A DNA stretch of 64,000 bases from Rhizobiales bacterium NRL2 (lineage in GTDB: Bacteria > Pseudomonadota > Alphaproteobacteria > Minwuiales > Minwuiaceae): the NCBI GenBank assembly GCA_001664005.1, contig CP016093.1, forward strand, positions 3,525,031 through 3,589,030. Direction: 5' to 3'. The position numbers and the translations under genes were made by a program. Positions 36,101-44,011 of the stretch are shown here, piece after piece. Under the pieces are notes generated by a model. That model was not told the origin of the DNA and ran no database searches. It saw only the letters and a list, made by a program, of their open reading frames with translations. Every line of letters starts with the position of its first letter. The first letter of the stretch is position 1.

Positions 36101-36299
36101 CGCCGGCGGTAAGCCGGGGCGTCGGCAGGATCCGGAACGCAAGCTCGCCCTCCAGCCGCACCGGCTGACCGAGCGCCCGCGACAGACCGGCCTGGACATC
36201 CCCGCGATAGTCCTCCGGATCGATCACCAGCGGCGCGGCGAACAGGACGCCGAAGACGAGCGCGACCAGGATCGCCAGAATGATCAGAAATGCACGCAC
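33150..36299 (-). CDS. AsmA family protein
   Basis: A 1049-residue AsmA-like envelope protein. One N-terminal membrane anchor (residues 1-27) is followed by VIDPEDYRGDVQAGLSRALG and RLEGELAFRILPTPRLTAGGV, the AsmA N-terminal signature. A long beta-rich repeat region and an AsmA_2-like C-terminal part complete it. Such proteins span the periplasm as lipid-transfer bridges between inner and outer membrane. It is a lone gene, divergent from the DUF4169 gene. The length is typical of alphaproteobacterial members. Confidence 0.9.
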   Translation of the reverse strand: MRAFLIILAILVALVFGVLFAAPLVIDPEDYRGDVQAGLSRALGQPVRLEGELAFRILPTPRLTAGGVVVEGGSARDLDPILTARRAEMRLSLGGLLAGEFLAERIELVEPVITLHADLTGRTNYAGLRAPDQGDGLSISVLGISGGVLNYRDQPAGRALSASDLSGEINLDGSAGSVTGHLAGVWQGRDVDVNFRLGQGARPSLFVEMNLDDTAMARFQGRLADPAAGVAEGQFEADIADLRAFENLFALVPPGEEPVPLRFRAGARLDGSELVLDGISGMLADAAFGGRFSADLGASPSLDVALAFDKLAGPPLLASLRHWPDGAATAARALDRLPELGAAIRLDVGLVEFGDGYVRQFTLDARLANGALSIGRVSALLPGGSDLAFSGELRLAAGAYRLEGSVEMVSDNLVSLLEWSGATVPLDARGRLRNLSLSAAVGITSDVAQITGIDLRLDQSRLTGGIAIALVERPSFSLDVAVDQINADAYAGLFGLRAWRWSVLTPDPAAPRLPLLDRFDTNAIIRIDRLVAGAEVAEDVLLEAGLLDGNLTLTALRIGALQGAEVLISGRVDTPENPQFALEAKVTAPDMGAFLGALGATGGGMAGRLRDATLDAGLEGGFASAAVSVAFGSAELDGRIEGAVADWLAAPQLDLRVSLDSPSAPALRRLAFPDWRLPFALAGPVTVEGTVTGSPERLGIAGRMDAMAARLDLTGEVGGNEEGETAYRFDARLRHGDVIALMESLWSGYRPSAAGGAALDATAVAEGGAFGLRLAELEARAGDDRLSGAVGIDWRGKPEVVANVTDGRLDLGPYLPKSAAENETGGRRWSLSPIGTSWLRGVRLDATVDMERLTADGLSLAPFHASLAISDGRMVAEDLRGGIGEGEIGGRMTFGADGVPFVEAEVQGRGVQLSPMLAALLGELPALEGDADFEAALEGRGVTAFDMIRALSGRIEITRADLAFDPVDETLPSPDLEGLAGTLEATRGVLRTTRPFADAGGAATIIGSIDLPRWRLDLELRGLEGAGGADPGTLSIAGPLDAPRLSVAP

Positions 36300-36545
36300 C
36301 TGACGCCCTTGCCGGTTCCTCTGGATTGCCCTGTCGGGAAACGCGCGCCCGTTAAATCACGCACCGCCATGGGAGGCAATCGCAGTGACGGCGGACACCG
36401 CGGATGCCGCGGCGCTTGCGCCACCGCCATGATCGGCTAAGCTTCCCGGCATCAAGAGGGGTTGGGTCACGGTGGGCGATCTCTACGACATTGCATGGCC
36501 TGGGCGCGGCGCACGCCGTCGCCCGCTTCCCGCGAGGCGGTGAGC

Positions 36546-36767
36546 ATGGCCGAGATCGTCAGCCTCAATCGCTTCCGGAAGACACGCGAACGCGCCAGGG
36601 CAGCAGCGCGCGCCGCCGAGAACCGCGTGCGTCACGGCCGTACCGGCGTCGAGAAGCGCCGCGACGCGGACGCGGCGGCAAGGCGTGAACGGCTGCTGGA
36701 GGGCGGCCGGTTGACGGACGACAGTGATGGGGACGGCGGCACCGCCGGCGCTCCGTCGAAGAAATAG
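36546..36767 (+). CDS. DUF4169 family small basic protein
   Basis: A 73-residue, Arg-rich protein starting MAEIVSLNRFRKTRERARA and continuing ENRVRHGRTGVEKRR, the DUF4169 pattern (IVNLRxxRKxxxR ... NRxxHGR). Function unknown. The charge and size would suit nucleic-acid or ribosome contact, which is inference. The ATG at this position begins the conserved motif; the frame extends upstream without similarity. The gene precedes the acetolactate-synthase-like enzyme by 37 bp. Confidence 0.85.
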   Translation: MAEIVSLNRFRKTRERARAAARAAENRVRHGRTGVEKRRDADAAARRERLLEGGRLTDDSDGDGGTAGAPSKK

Positions 36768-36804
36768 GAAGCCTCGTCTCGAGGGGGGCAATGGAGGGAG
36801 TGCG

Positions 36805-38463
36805 ATGAAAGCATCCGATCTTTTCGTGAAATGTCTGGAAGAAGAAGGCGTCGAAAGGATTTTCGGCGTTCCGGGCGAGGAAAACGCCGACACGATGATC
36901 TCGCTGATCGACAGCAAGATCGAATTCGTGCTCTGCCGTCATGAGCAGGCTGCGGCCTTCATGGCCGACGTCTATGGCCGCCTGACCGGCAAGTCGGGCG
37001 TCTGCCTGGCCACGCTGGGCCCGGGCGCGACCAATCTGGTCACCGGCATCGCCGACGCCAACATGGACCGCGCGCCGGTCGTCGGCATCATCGGGCAGGC
37101 CGGGACCTACCGACTGCACAAGGAAAGCCACCAGAACATGGACTCGATCGCCATGTTCCGCCCCATCACCAAGTGGGCGCAGACCATCTCCAATGCCGGC
37201 GCAATCCCCGAGATCGTGCGCAAGGCCTTCAAGACCGCCGAGGCCGAGAAGCCCGGCGCGGTGATGATCGAACTGCCCGAGGACCTGGCCAAGCACCAGG
37301 TCGAGGGACGCCCGCCGCTGAAGCCGGTCCGCACCCGACGCCCGGGCGCCGACCACAAGGCGGTCAAGGAAGCCGTCGACGTCATCCTGAAGGCCAAGCG
37401 GCCGATGATCCTCGCCGGCAACGGCGCCATCCGGAAGCGTGCCGCCAAGCAGCTCGAGATCATGGCCGAGAAGCTCGGCGTCGGCGTGATCAACACCTTC
37501 ATGGGCAAGGGCGCGGTGCCGCGGTCGTCGAAGTACTGCCTGTTCACGATGGGCCTGCAGGGCAAGGACCACGCGAACGTCTACATCGACAAGTGCGACA
37601 CCATCATTTCGGTCGGGTACGACCTGGTCGAGTACAGCCCCAGCCACTGGAACAAGACTCCCGGCAAGAAGATGGTCCATATCGACTTCTGGCCGGCGGA
37701 GATCGACAGCGACTACGACGTCACCGTCGACGTCCAGGGCGACATCGCCGACGCGCTCTGGCAGATCAACGAGGAGCTGGACTCCCGCGGCATCAAGGAG
37801 CCGCCGTTCAACATCGACGACGTGCAGCCGCTGCGCCAGACGATCCTGGACGACTTCGCCATGGAGAAGGACGACACATCCTTCCCGATGAAGCCGCAGA
37901 AGGTGCTGTGGGACGTGCGCGAGTTCCTCGGTCCCGATGACATCGTGCTTTCGGATGTCGGCGCCCACAAGATGTGGATCAGCCGCTACTACCAGTGCGA
38001 CACGCCGAATACCTGTCTGATCTCCAACGGCTTCTGCACCATGGGCTTCGCGATGCCGGGCTCCATCGGCGCCAAGATCGCCAAGCCCGACAGCAAGGTT
38101 CTGGCGATCAACGGCGATGCCGGCTTCATGATGAACGTCCAGGACATGGAGACGGCGGCGCGGCTGGGCATCAACGTCGTCTGGATGGTCTGGTGCGACG
38201 GCGAGTACGGCCTGATCAAGTGGAAGCAGCAAAACCAGTTCGACGGCAAGCATTCGGCGCTGTCCTTCACCAACCCGGACTTCGCTGCCATGGCCGCCGC
38301 CTTCGGCATCTGGGGCAGGAACCTGAAATCCGCCGAGGAGCTGCCGGCGGCGCTGGAGGAGGCCTTCAAGCAGAAGGGTCCGGCACTGATCGCGCTGCCG
38401 ATCGACTATGCGGAGAACGTGAAGATGACCCGGCGTCTGGGCGAGCTGGAAGCCGTCATCTGA
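36805..38463 (+). CDS. Acetolactate synthase large-subunit-like ThDP enzyme
   Basis: A 552-residue thiamine-diphosphate enzyme. The catalytic glutamate lies in the N-terminal FGVPGEEN, the FAD/ThDP middle domain follows, and the C-terminal ThDP motif is GDAGFMMNVQDMETAARLG ... CDGEYGLIKWKQ. The pattern and the absence of a regulatory small subunit fit the catabolic (AlsS-like) branch, which joins two pyruvates to acetolactate. Anabolic or other ThDP activities cannot be excluded. GGAGGGAG precedes the ATG and a strong terminator follows. Confidence 0.88.
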   Translation: MKASDLFVKCLEEEGVERIFGVPGEENADTMISLIDSKIEFVLCRHEQAAAFMADVYGRLTGKSGVCLATLGPGATNLVTGIADANMDRAPVVGIIGQAGTYRLHKESHQNMDSIAMFRPITKWAQTISNAGAIPEIVRKAFKTAEAEKPGAVMIELPEDLAKHQVEGRPPLKPVRTRRPGADHKAVKEAVDVILKAKRPMILAGNGAIRKRAAKQLEIMAEKLGVGVINTFMGKGAVPRSSKYCLFTMGLQGKDHANVYIDKCDTIISVGYDLVEYSPSHWNKTPGKKMVHIDFWPAEIDSDYDVTVDVQGDIADALWQINEELDSRGIKEPPFNIDDVQPLRQTILDDFAMEKDDTSFPMKPQKVLWDVREFLGPDDIVLSDVGAHKMWISRYYQCDTPNTCLISNGFCTMGFAMPGSIGAKIAKPDSKVLAINGDAGFMMNVQDMETAARLGINVVWMVWCDGEYGLIKWKQQNQFDGKHSALSFTNPDFAAMAAAFGIWGRNLKSAEELPAALEEAFKQKGPALIALPIDYAENVKMTRRLGELEAVI

Positions 38464-38489
38464 AACTTCTCGGAACCGGTCAACGGAAG

Positions 38490-38523
38490 GGGCGGGCCCG
38501 CGCGGGTCCGCCCTTTTCCTTTG
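38490..38523 (+). terminator. Rho-independent terminator after the acetolactate-synthase-like gene
   Basis: GGGCGGGCCCGCGCGGGTCCGCCC is summarised here as a 10-bp GC stem (38490-38499 with 38504-38513, one G-U pair) and a GCGC loop. It is followed by TTTTCCTTT. It begins 27 bp after the stop codon and is the most canonical terminator in the window. Confidence 0.85.
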
Positions 38524-38589
38524 CGCGATGGACATTTGCGGACCCGCCGACCATCCTCGCCGGGCGCGATTCGGGGAGAAGCGAAACAG

Positions 38590-39171
38590 GTGCTGCGGCG
38601 TCTCTACAACTGGACGATGAGCCTCGCCGCCCATCGGCGGGCGAGCTGGGGCCTGGCGGGAGTGAGTTTCGCCGAATCCAGTTTCTTCCCCATCCCCCCC
38701 GATGTCGTTCTCATCCCCATGATCCTTGCGGACCGCCGCAAGGCCTTTCGCTACGCCGTCATCGCCACGGTCTTCTCCGTGCTGGGCGGGCTGCTGGGCT
38801 ACGCCATCGGCGCCTTCCTGTTCGAGGCCGTGGGCAAGCCGCTGCTGGCGTTCTACGGCGCGCTCGACCAGTTCGCGGAGTTCAGCCTGCGCTACAACGA
38901 GGAGGGGGGCTGGATCGTCTTCTTCTTCGGCGTCACGCCCTTTCCCTACAAGGTGATCACCGTGGCTTCGGGCGCCACGGCGCTGAACCTGATTACCTTT
39001 GCCGCCGCCAGCATCGCCGCACGGGGCCTGCGGTTCTTCCTCGTCGCCGCCCTGCTGTGGTGGTTCGGCGAACCCATCCGCACCTTCATCGAGCGCTATC
39101 TCGGCATCCTCGTCCTGATCTTCACGGTCTGCCTGATCGGCGGCTTCGTCGCCGTGCGCTATTTTCTCTGA
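38590..39171 (+). CDS. YqaA family (DedA-like) membrane protein
   Basis: A 193-residue inner-membrane protein of the VTT/SNARE-associated family, YqaA branch: FAESSFFPIPPDVVLIPMIL, then several membrane helices and FGVTPFPYKVITVASGA. The GTG start was chosen because GGGGAGAAG precedes it and the preceding frame lies in the terminator. Family members are thought to be lipid scramblases. It is the second VTT-family gene in the window, the other at 4863. It may run with dsbB and coq7. Confidence 0.85.
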   Translation: MLRRLYNWTMSLAAHRRASWGLAGVSFAESSFFPIPPDVVLIPMILADRRKAFRYAVIATVFSVLGGLLGYAIGAFLFEAVGKPLLAFYGALDQFAEFSLRYNEEGGWIVFFFGVTPFPYKVITVASGATALNLITFAAASIAARGLRFFLVAALLWWFGEPIRTFIERYLGILVLIFTVCLIGGFVAVRYFL

Positions 39172-39207
39172 TTGCCGGCGGGAAGCAGCCCGGCTAGAGG
39201 GTTGATC

Positions 39208-39702
39208 ATGAGCCTTTTCGACCGCCTGGACGCCCGCCTGGGACTGGTGATCGCGGCGCTGGCGGCGCTGCCGTTGGCCGCGGCGTTGATCGCCCAGTAC
39301 GTCTTCGGCCTGGCGCCCTGCCCGCTCTGCGTCTGGCAGCGCTGGCCCTATCTCGCCGCCCTCGTCCTGGGCGCAGCCGCCTGGGCGCTGGGCTGGCGGA
39401 GCGGCTGGCTGGCCGCGGCTGCGGCGCTCTGCTTCGCGGCCAGCGCGGGCGTCGGCGTGTTCCATGCCGGCGTCGAGGAAGGTCTCTGGCAGGGACTGGA
39501 GACCTGTACCGGCGCGGGCACGCCCGGCGACCTTGACGCCCTGCGCTCCCAGGTGCTGGGAACACAGCCGGCGCGCTGCGACCAGGTGCCCTTCGCGTTT
39601 CTCGGCCTTTCGATCGCGGGCTGGAACGTGGTCTATGGCGGGTTCGCGGCCATGCTTGCGCTGACCCTTGCGGTCCGGTCAAGCGGCAGGAGGAGCCGAT
39701 GA
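39208..39702 (+). CDS. dsbB: Disulfide bond formation protein B family
   Basis: A 164-residue four-helix membrane protein that reoxidises the periplasmic oxidase DsbA and passes electrons to ubiquinone. The first redox pair is in APCPLCVWQRWPY and the second periplasmic cysteine pair is in ETCTGAG and ARCDQV. The ATG after a TAGAGGG site gives the normal short cytoplasmic N-terminus. It overlaps coq7 by 4 bp, so a quinone-reducing protein and a quinone-making enzyme are coupled. Confidence 0.92.
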   Translation: MSLFDRLDARLGLVIAALAALPLAAALIAQYVFGLAPCPLCVWQRWPYLAALVLGAAAWALGWRSGWLAAAAALCFAASAGVGVFHAGVEEGLWQGLETCTGAGTPGDLDALRSQVLGTQPARCDQVPFAFLGLSIAGWNVVYGGFAAMLALTLAVRSSGRRSR

Positions 39703-40238
39703 GAAAACCGCTGCCCGGCGACACGCCGCTCGAGGAGCGCATCGCACGCATCATCCGCGTCGACCAGGCCGGCGAGTACGGCGCGAAACGCATCTATGAC
39801 GGCCAGCTCGCCGTCCTCGGCGGTTCCAGGTCGGTCGAGACGATCCGGCAGATGGCGGACCAGGAACTCCACCACATGGAGACCTTCGACCGCATCATGA
39901 ACGAGCGCCATGTCCGCCCCACCCTGCTGTCGCCGATCTGGCACGTGGCCGGTTTCGCGCTGGGCGCCGGCACCGCGTTGATGGGCGAGAAAGCGGCCAT
40001 GGCCTGCACCGAGGCGGTGGAGGAAGTGATCGACGAGCACTACGCGGCCCAGGCCGCGGAGCTGGACGACGACGAGGCGGAATTGCGCGAGACCATCCAG
40101 CGGTTTCGCGCCGACGAACTGGAACACCGCGACACGGCGCGCGCCCACGACGCCGCCGGGGCGCCGGGCTACGATCTGCTGACCGCCGGTATCAAGGCCG
40201 GCTCGCGTCTCGCCATCTGGCTGTCGACCCGGATCTGA
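39699..40238 (+). CDS. coq7: 2-nonaprenyl-3-methyl-6-methoxy-1,4-benzoquinol hydroxylase (Coq7 type)
   Basis: A 179-residue di-iron membrane-associated hydroxylase for the C6 position of the ubiquinone ring; the Coq7 type replaces UbiF here. The di-iron ligands are in RVDQAGEYGAKRIY, ADQELHHMETF, EEVIDEHY and ADELEHRDTA, the doubled E...ExxH pattern. It is translationally coupled to dsbB. With ubiB and ubiE this is the third ubiquinone biosynthesis gene of the window. Confidence 0.94.
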   Translation: MRKPLPGDTPLEERIARIIRVDQAGEYGAKRIYDGQLAVLGGSRSVETIRQMADQELHHMETFDRIMNERHVRPTLLSPIWHVAGFALGAGTALMGEKAAMACTEAVEEVIDEHYAAQAAELDDDEAELRETIQRFRADELEHRDTARAHDAAGAPGYDLLTAGIKAGSRLAIWLSTRI

Positions 40239-40272
40239 ACCCGGAATCCGTGCGGTCCGGCGCACGCCATGT

Positions 40273-40287
40273 TTACCTTTTCGTTAA
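40273..40287 (+). promoter_or_regulatory. CtrA-like site upstream of the PAS histidine kinase
   Basis: TTAC-CTTTTCG-TTAA, followed by C, deviates by one base from the CtrA consensus TTAA-N7-TTAA(C). It lies 46-61 bp before the ATG of a PleC/DivJ-like kinase. CtrA is the alphaproteobacterial cell-cycle and motility regulator. A one-mismatch half-site pair can arise by chance, though both halves stand out in this GC-rich background. Confidence 0.45.
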
Positions 40288-40333
40288 CCCGCACCCCCTT
40301 AGGATGTAGGCTCCCTATGAAGCGGGATGCGTG

Positions 40334-42550
40334 ATGGGTGAGGCGCTGGGTAGCATGACCCGACCGGACGACGCGATGTGGAGAGCGGCCTTCAAGCTGC
40401 TGGACGTACCGGCGGCGCTGACCGAGGGCAGCGGAGGCGGTATCCGCGTCGTGGTCGCCAACGCGATGTTCCGCGAACTTCTCCCCGATTCCGAGGCCGG
40501 GCGGCGCGATGTCCTCAGCGCAGCGGAAGGACGCAGGGACAGGAATCCCTTTCCCGGTCAGCCCGGCTGGCTGCTCCATGCCAAACCCGTTGGTGACGGA
40601 CTGACCCTCTGGCAGGCCCAGCGCGAGACCGCCAAGACGGTGACCGACGGCGTCGCCGACTGGGTCGCCTCGGCCACGCTCGGCGACATGGCGATCCTGT
40701 TCTTCGACAGCGACGACCGGCTGCGCGCCTACAACGCCGCCATCCGCCACTATTTCCCGCCTTGCGCGGGCTTTCCGGCGCTCGGCGAGACCTTCGAGAG
40801 GCAGCTGGACGCGATCATCGAGAGCTACGGCTTCAGCCCGCCCGCCGGCACGGCCCAGGACTGGAAGAACGATCTGATGGCCGGCTTCCACGAACCCGGC
40901 AGGCCGAGGCTCGGCCTGACACCCTCGGGCCGCTGGGCGCTGTCCACGACCACTCGTATGGGCGACGGCTCATCGCTGCAGCTCCTGAACGACGTCACCG
41001 CCTTCCGCGAACGCGATCAGCAGATGAAGCTGTTCATGCGCAACGCCCGCGGGATCCTGTTCTCCCGCCGGGACCTGGAGAAGGGCGATCTGAAGGTCTG
41101 GGGCGATTCACGCGCGCTGGAACTGGCCGACAGCCGACCCTCCGGAAAAGGCGCGGGCGATCAGCTCTCCTGGTTCGATCTGATCGACGAACGCGACCGG
41201 GATCGCTATGTCGGCTTCATGAAGGCTCGACGGCCCGAGGACAAGCCCTACTCCATCGAGTTCCGCTTCCGTCACCCCGACAAGGACGAGTTCCGCTGGA
41301 TCAGGGAGATCGGCTGGACGGTGGTCGACCGTGAAGGCCGGAACTACCTGGACGCCATCTATTTCGACATCACGGAGAACAAGCTGGCCTCCGAGGCGTT
41401 GAAGGAGAGCGAGAAGCGGTTCCGCGATCTGACCGAAATGGCCTCCGACTGGTATTTCGAAACCGACGCGGATCTGCGGCTGACCTATCTGTCGGGCCGC
41501 TACGAAAGCGTCGGCGGTGTGTCGCCGGAACAGTTCGTCGGCCGGCCCTGGGCGGAAATCGTGGAAATGCGCACGGCCGACCTGGAACCGGCGGACGCAG
41601 CCGCATGGTACGATCTGCTGGCGGTCTGGCGCCGTCACGAGGCCTACCGCGACTGGCAGATCAAGTTCTACAACGCCAATGGCGAGCTGAAATACGCGCG
41701 CATCAGCGCCGAACCCCAGTATGACGCGGACGGCGCCTTCAAGGGCTACCGCGGCATCGGCCGCGACGTGACCGCCCTGACCCAGGCGCAGAACCGGGCG
41801 CTGAAGTCGCTGGAGCGGGCCGAGCAGGCGAACGCCGCGAAGTCCGCCTTCATCGCCAATGTCAGCCACGAACTGCGGACGCCGCTCAACGCCATTCTCG
41901 GCTTTTCCGCCATCATGTCCGACCAGTTGCTCGGCCCCATCGGCAACGAGCGTTACCGCGGCTACGCCATCGACATCGCCGCCAGCGGCGAACACCTGCT
42001 GAGTCTGGTCAACGACCTGCTGGATATCTCCAAGGTCGAGGCCGGACGCTACACCATCGAGGACGAGAACGTCGACTTCAGGGCGGAGATCGAGCGCATC
42101 ATCCATCTGCTGGGCGTCGATATCGAGAGCAAGGAACTGGTGCGCGCCTATGGCGAGGGGCCGTACATGGTCCGCGCCGACCGGCGGGCCGTGCGCCAGA
42201 TGCTGATCAACCTGATCGGCAATGCGGTGAAATACACCGGCGACGACGGCCGCATCGCCATCGGCATCGGCGAGACCGACCGCGGACAGCCCTTTGTCGA
42301 GATCGCCGACAACGGCGTCGGCATTCCCCAGGACGATCTGCATCAGGTGCTCGAGCCTTTCGGCCGGGCGCGCTCGGAAATTGCGGCGGAAGGCACTGGC
42401 CTCGGCCTGCCGCTGACACGGCGGCTGATGGAACTGCATGGCGGTTCGCTGCTGATCGACAGCACCCAGGGCCGGGGCACGCGCGTACGCATGATCTTCC
42501 CCGCCGAACGCGCGACCGCCGTCGCGCTGCCCGACGCCGTTACGGGCTGA
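40334..42550 (+). CDS. Multi-PAS sensor histidine kinase (PleC/DivJ-like)
   Basis: A 738-residue cytoplasmic kinase with no membrane helix. The N-terminal part holds PAS-like segments; two clear PAS/PAC units end in FRFRHPDKDEFRWIREIGW and KYARISAEPQYDADG. The HisKA domain carries FIANVSHELRTPLNAILGF with His512. The ATPase domain has LINLIGNAVKYT (N box), DNGVGIPQDDL (G1) and GTGLGLPLTRRL (G2). The HisKA region resembles alphaproteobacterial PleC and DivJ. No response regulator adjoins. The first codon could also be the GTG just before the ATG. Confidence 0.9.
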   Translation: MGEALGSMTRPDDAMWRAAFKLLDVPAALTEGSGGGIRVVVANAMFRELLPDSEAGRRDVLSAAEGRRDRNPFPGQPGWLLHAKPVGDGLTLWQAQRETAKTVTDGVADWVASATLGDMAILFFDSDDRLRAYNAAIRHYFPPCAGFPALGETFERQLDAIIESYGFSPPAGTAQDWKNDLMAGFHEPGRPRLGLTPSGRWALSTTTRMGDGSSLQLLNDVTAFRERDQQMKLFMRNARGILFSRRDLEKGDLKVWGDSRALELADSRPSGKGAGDQLSWFDLIDERDRDRYVGFMKARRPEDKPYSIEFRFRHPDKDEFRWIREIGWTVVDREGRNYLDAIYFDITENKLASEALKESEKRFRDLTEMASDWYFETDADLRLTYLSGRYESVGGVSPEQFVGRPWAEIVEMRTADLEPADAAAWYDLLAVWRRHEAYRDWQIKFYNANGELKYARISAEPQYDADGAFKGYRGIGRDVTALTQAQNRALKSLERAEQANAAKSAFIANVSHELRTPLNAILGFSAIMSDQLLGPIGNERYRGYAIDIAASGEHLLSLVNDLLDISKVEAGRYTIEDENVDFRAEIERIIHLLGVDIESKELVRAYGEGPYMVRADRRAVRQMLINLIGNAVKYTGDDGRIAIGIGETDRGQPFVEIADNGVGIPQDDLHQVLEPFGRARSEIAAEGTGLGLPLTRRLMELHGGSLLIDSTQGRGTRVRMIFPAERATAVALPDAVTG

Positions 42551-43964
42551 TCACCTTTCCCGGATTCATGATGTTGTCCGGATCGAGCATGCGCTTGATC
42601 GAGGCCATCAGCTCCAGTTCGACCTCCGACTTGTAGCGCCGCACCTCGTCGCGTTTCAGCCGGCCCAGCCCGTGCTCGGCGCTGATCGAGCCGCCCATTT
42701 CGTGGACGATGCCGTGCACCACGTCGGCGACCTCCTGCCAGCGGGCGAGATAGGCCTCGGTGTCGGCGCCTTCGGGCTGCAGCGGATTGTAGTGGACATT
42801 GCCATCGCCGATATGGCCGAAGGCGAGCGAGCGGAAGCCCGGAATCACCTCTTCCAGCGCGCGGTCGGCGCGGTCGATGAAGGCCGGCATCTTCGGCACG
42901 GGGATCGAGACGTCGTGCTTGATGGAACCGCCGGCGAGTTTCTGGGATTCGGAGAGACCTTCGCGCAACGCCCAGAGCTGCTGCGCCTGCGCTTCGGACT
43001 CGGCGATCGTGGCGTCGGCCACCAGTTCCTTCTCGTAGCCGCGCGCCAGCGCCGTCTCCATGGCCTCGCGCAGGGCGCCCCCGCCCTCGCCCGAGGACAT
43101 CTCGATCAGCACGTACCAGGGATGGACGTCACCGAAGGGATCGCGCGCGTCCGGCAGGGATTTCAGCACCAGTTCGAGCCCGAGCCGGGGCAGGATCTCG
43201 AAACCCGTGACCTGGCCCCCGGAAACGTCCTTGGCAAGCGACAGCAGTTCGACGGCGGCCTCGGGATTCGGGATCGCGGCGAACGCCACCTGCCGGTCCG
43301 CGGGCCTGGGGTAGAGCTTCAGCACCGCCGCCGTGATGACGCCCAGCGTCCCCTCCGCGCCAATGAAGAGATGCTTCAGGTCGTAGCCGGTATTGTCCTT
43401 GCGCAGGCCGCGCAGCCCGTTCCAGACACGGCCGTCGGGCAGCACCACTTCCAGGCCCAGCACCAGATCGCGCATGTTGCCGTAGCGCAGCACCGCCGTG
43501 CCGCCGGCGTTGGTCGAAAGGTTGCCGCCGATCTGGCAGGTGCCTTCGGAGGCGATGCGCATCGGGAACAGCCGTTCGGCCTCGTCCGCCGCCGCCTGCA
43601 CGTCGGCCAGGATGCAGCCCGCCTCCACGGTGATGGTGTCGTTCAGCGGATCGACCGCGCGCACGCGGTTCATGCGGCCGAGCGAGAGAACGATCTCGTC
43701 GCCGCCCTCGAAGGGAATGGAGCCGCCCACCAGTCCGGTATTGCCGCCCTGGGGCACGATCGCGGTGCCCGTCTCGGCGCAGATGCGCACGATCTCCGCC
43801 ACCTCCGCGGTCGACGACGGCCGCAGCACCAGCGCCGACTTGCCGCGCCACTTGTCGCGCCACTCGACCAGATAGGGCGCCATGTCGTCCGGATCGGTGA
43901 TCGCGCCCTGCGGCCCGACGACCGCGATCAGCCTTTCAATCGTGCCGCGCGCAATCTCGTTCAT
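42540..43964 (-). CDS. FAD-binding oxidoreductase, D-2-hydroxyacid dehydrogenase type
   Basis: A 474-residue VAO-family flavoprotein like GlcD, D-lactate dehydrogenase and D-2-hydroxyglutarate dehydrogenase. The FAD motif is VPQGGNTGLVGGSIP; further signatures are ASEGTCQIGGNLSTNAGGT, GTLGVITAAVLKLYP and the C-terminal SAEHGLGRLKR. No GlcE or GlcF subunits follow, which favours a single-subunit D-2-hydroxyglutarate or D-lactate enzyme. It overlaps the end of the kinase gene by 11 bp, tail to tail. Confidence 0.9.
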   Translation of the reverse strand: MNEIARGTIERLIAVVGPQGAITDPDDMAPYLVEWRDKWRGKSALVLRPSSTAEVAEIVRICAETGTAIVPQGGNTGLVGGSIPFEGGDEIVLSLGRMNRVRAVDPLNDTITVEAGCILADVQAAADEAERLFPMRIASEGTCQIGGNLSTNAGGTAVLRYGNMRDLVLGLEVVLPDGRVWNGLRGLRKDNTGYDLKHLFIGAEGTLGVITAAVLKLYPRPADRQVAFAAIPNPEAAVELLSLAKDVSGGQVTGFEILPRLGLELVLKSLPDARDPFGDVHPWYVLIEMSSGEGGGALREAMETALARGYEKELVADATIAESEAQAQQLWALREGLSESQKLAGGSIKHDVSIPVPKMPAFIDRADRALEEVIPGFRSLAFGHIGDGNVHYNPLQPEGADTEAYLARWQEVADVVHGIVHEMGGSISAEHGLGRLKRDEVRRYKSEVELELMASIKRMLDPDNIMNPGKVISP

Positions 43965-44011
43965 GCAACCAATGTAATGCAGAACGCCTGTGGCCGCATC
44001 CGGCGCACCGC

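Noticed and set aside
33144-36440. A 1098-codon plus-strand frame opposite the AsmA gene
   Set aside because: It mirrors the real AsmA gene; its composition (runs of Arg, Gln, His) is typical of antisense frames in GC-rich DNA, while the minus-strand protein shows a clear family.
36565-39465. A 966-codon minus-strand frame opposite the acetolactate-synthase-like, YqaA and dsbB genes
   Set aside because: Three well-supported plus-strand genes and a terminator cover it, and its translation has no recognisable domain.
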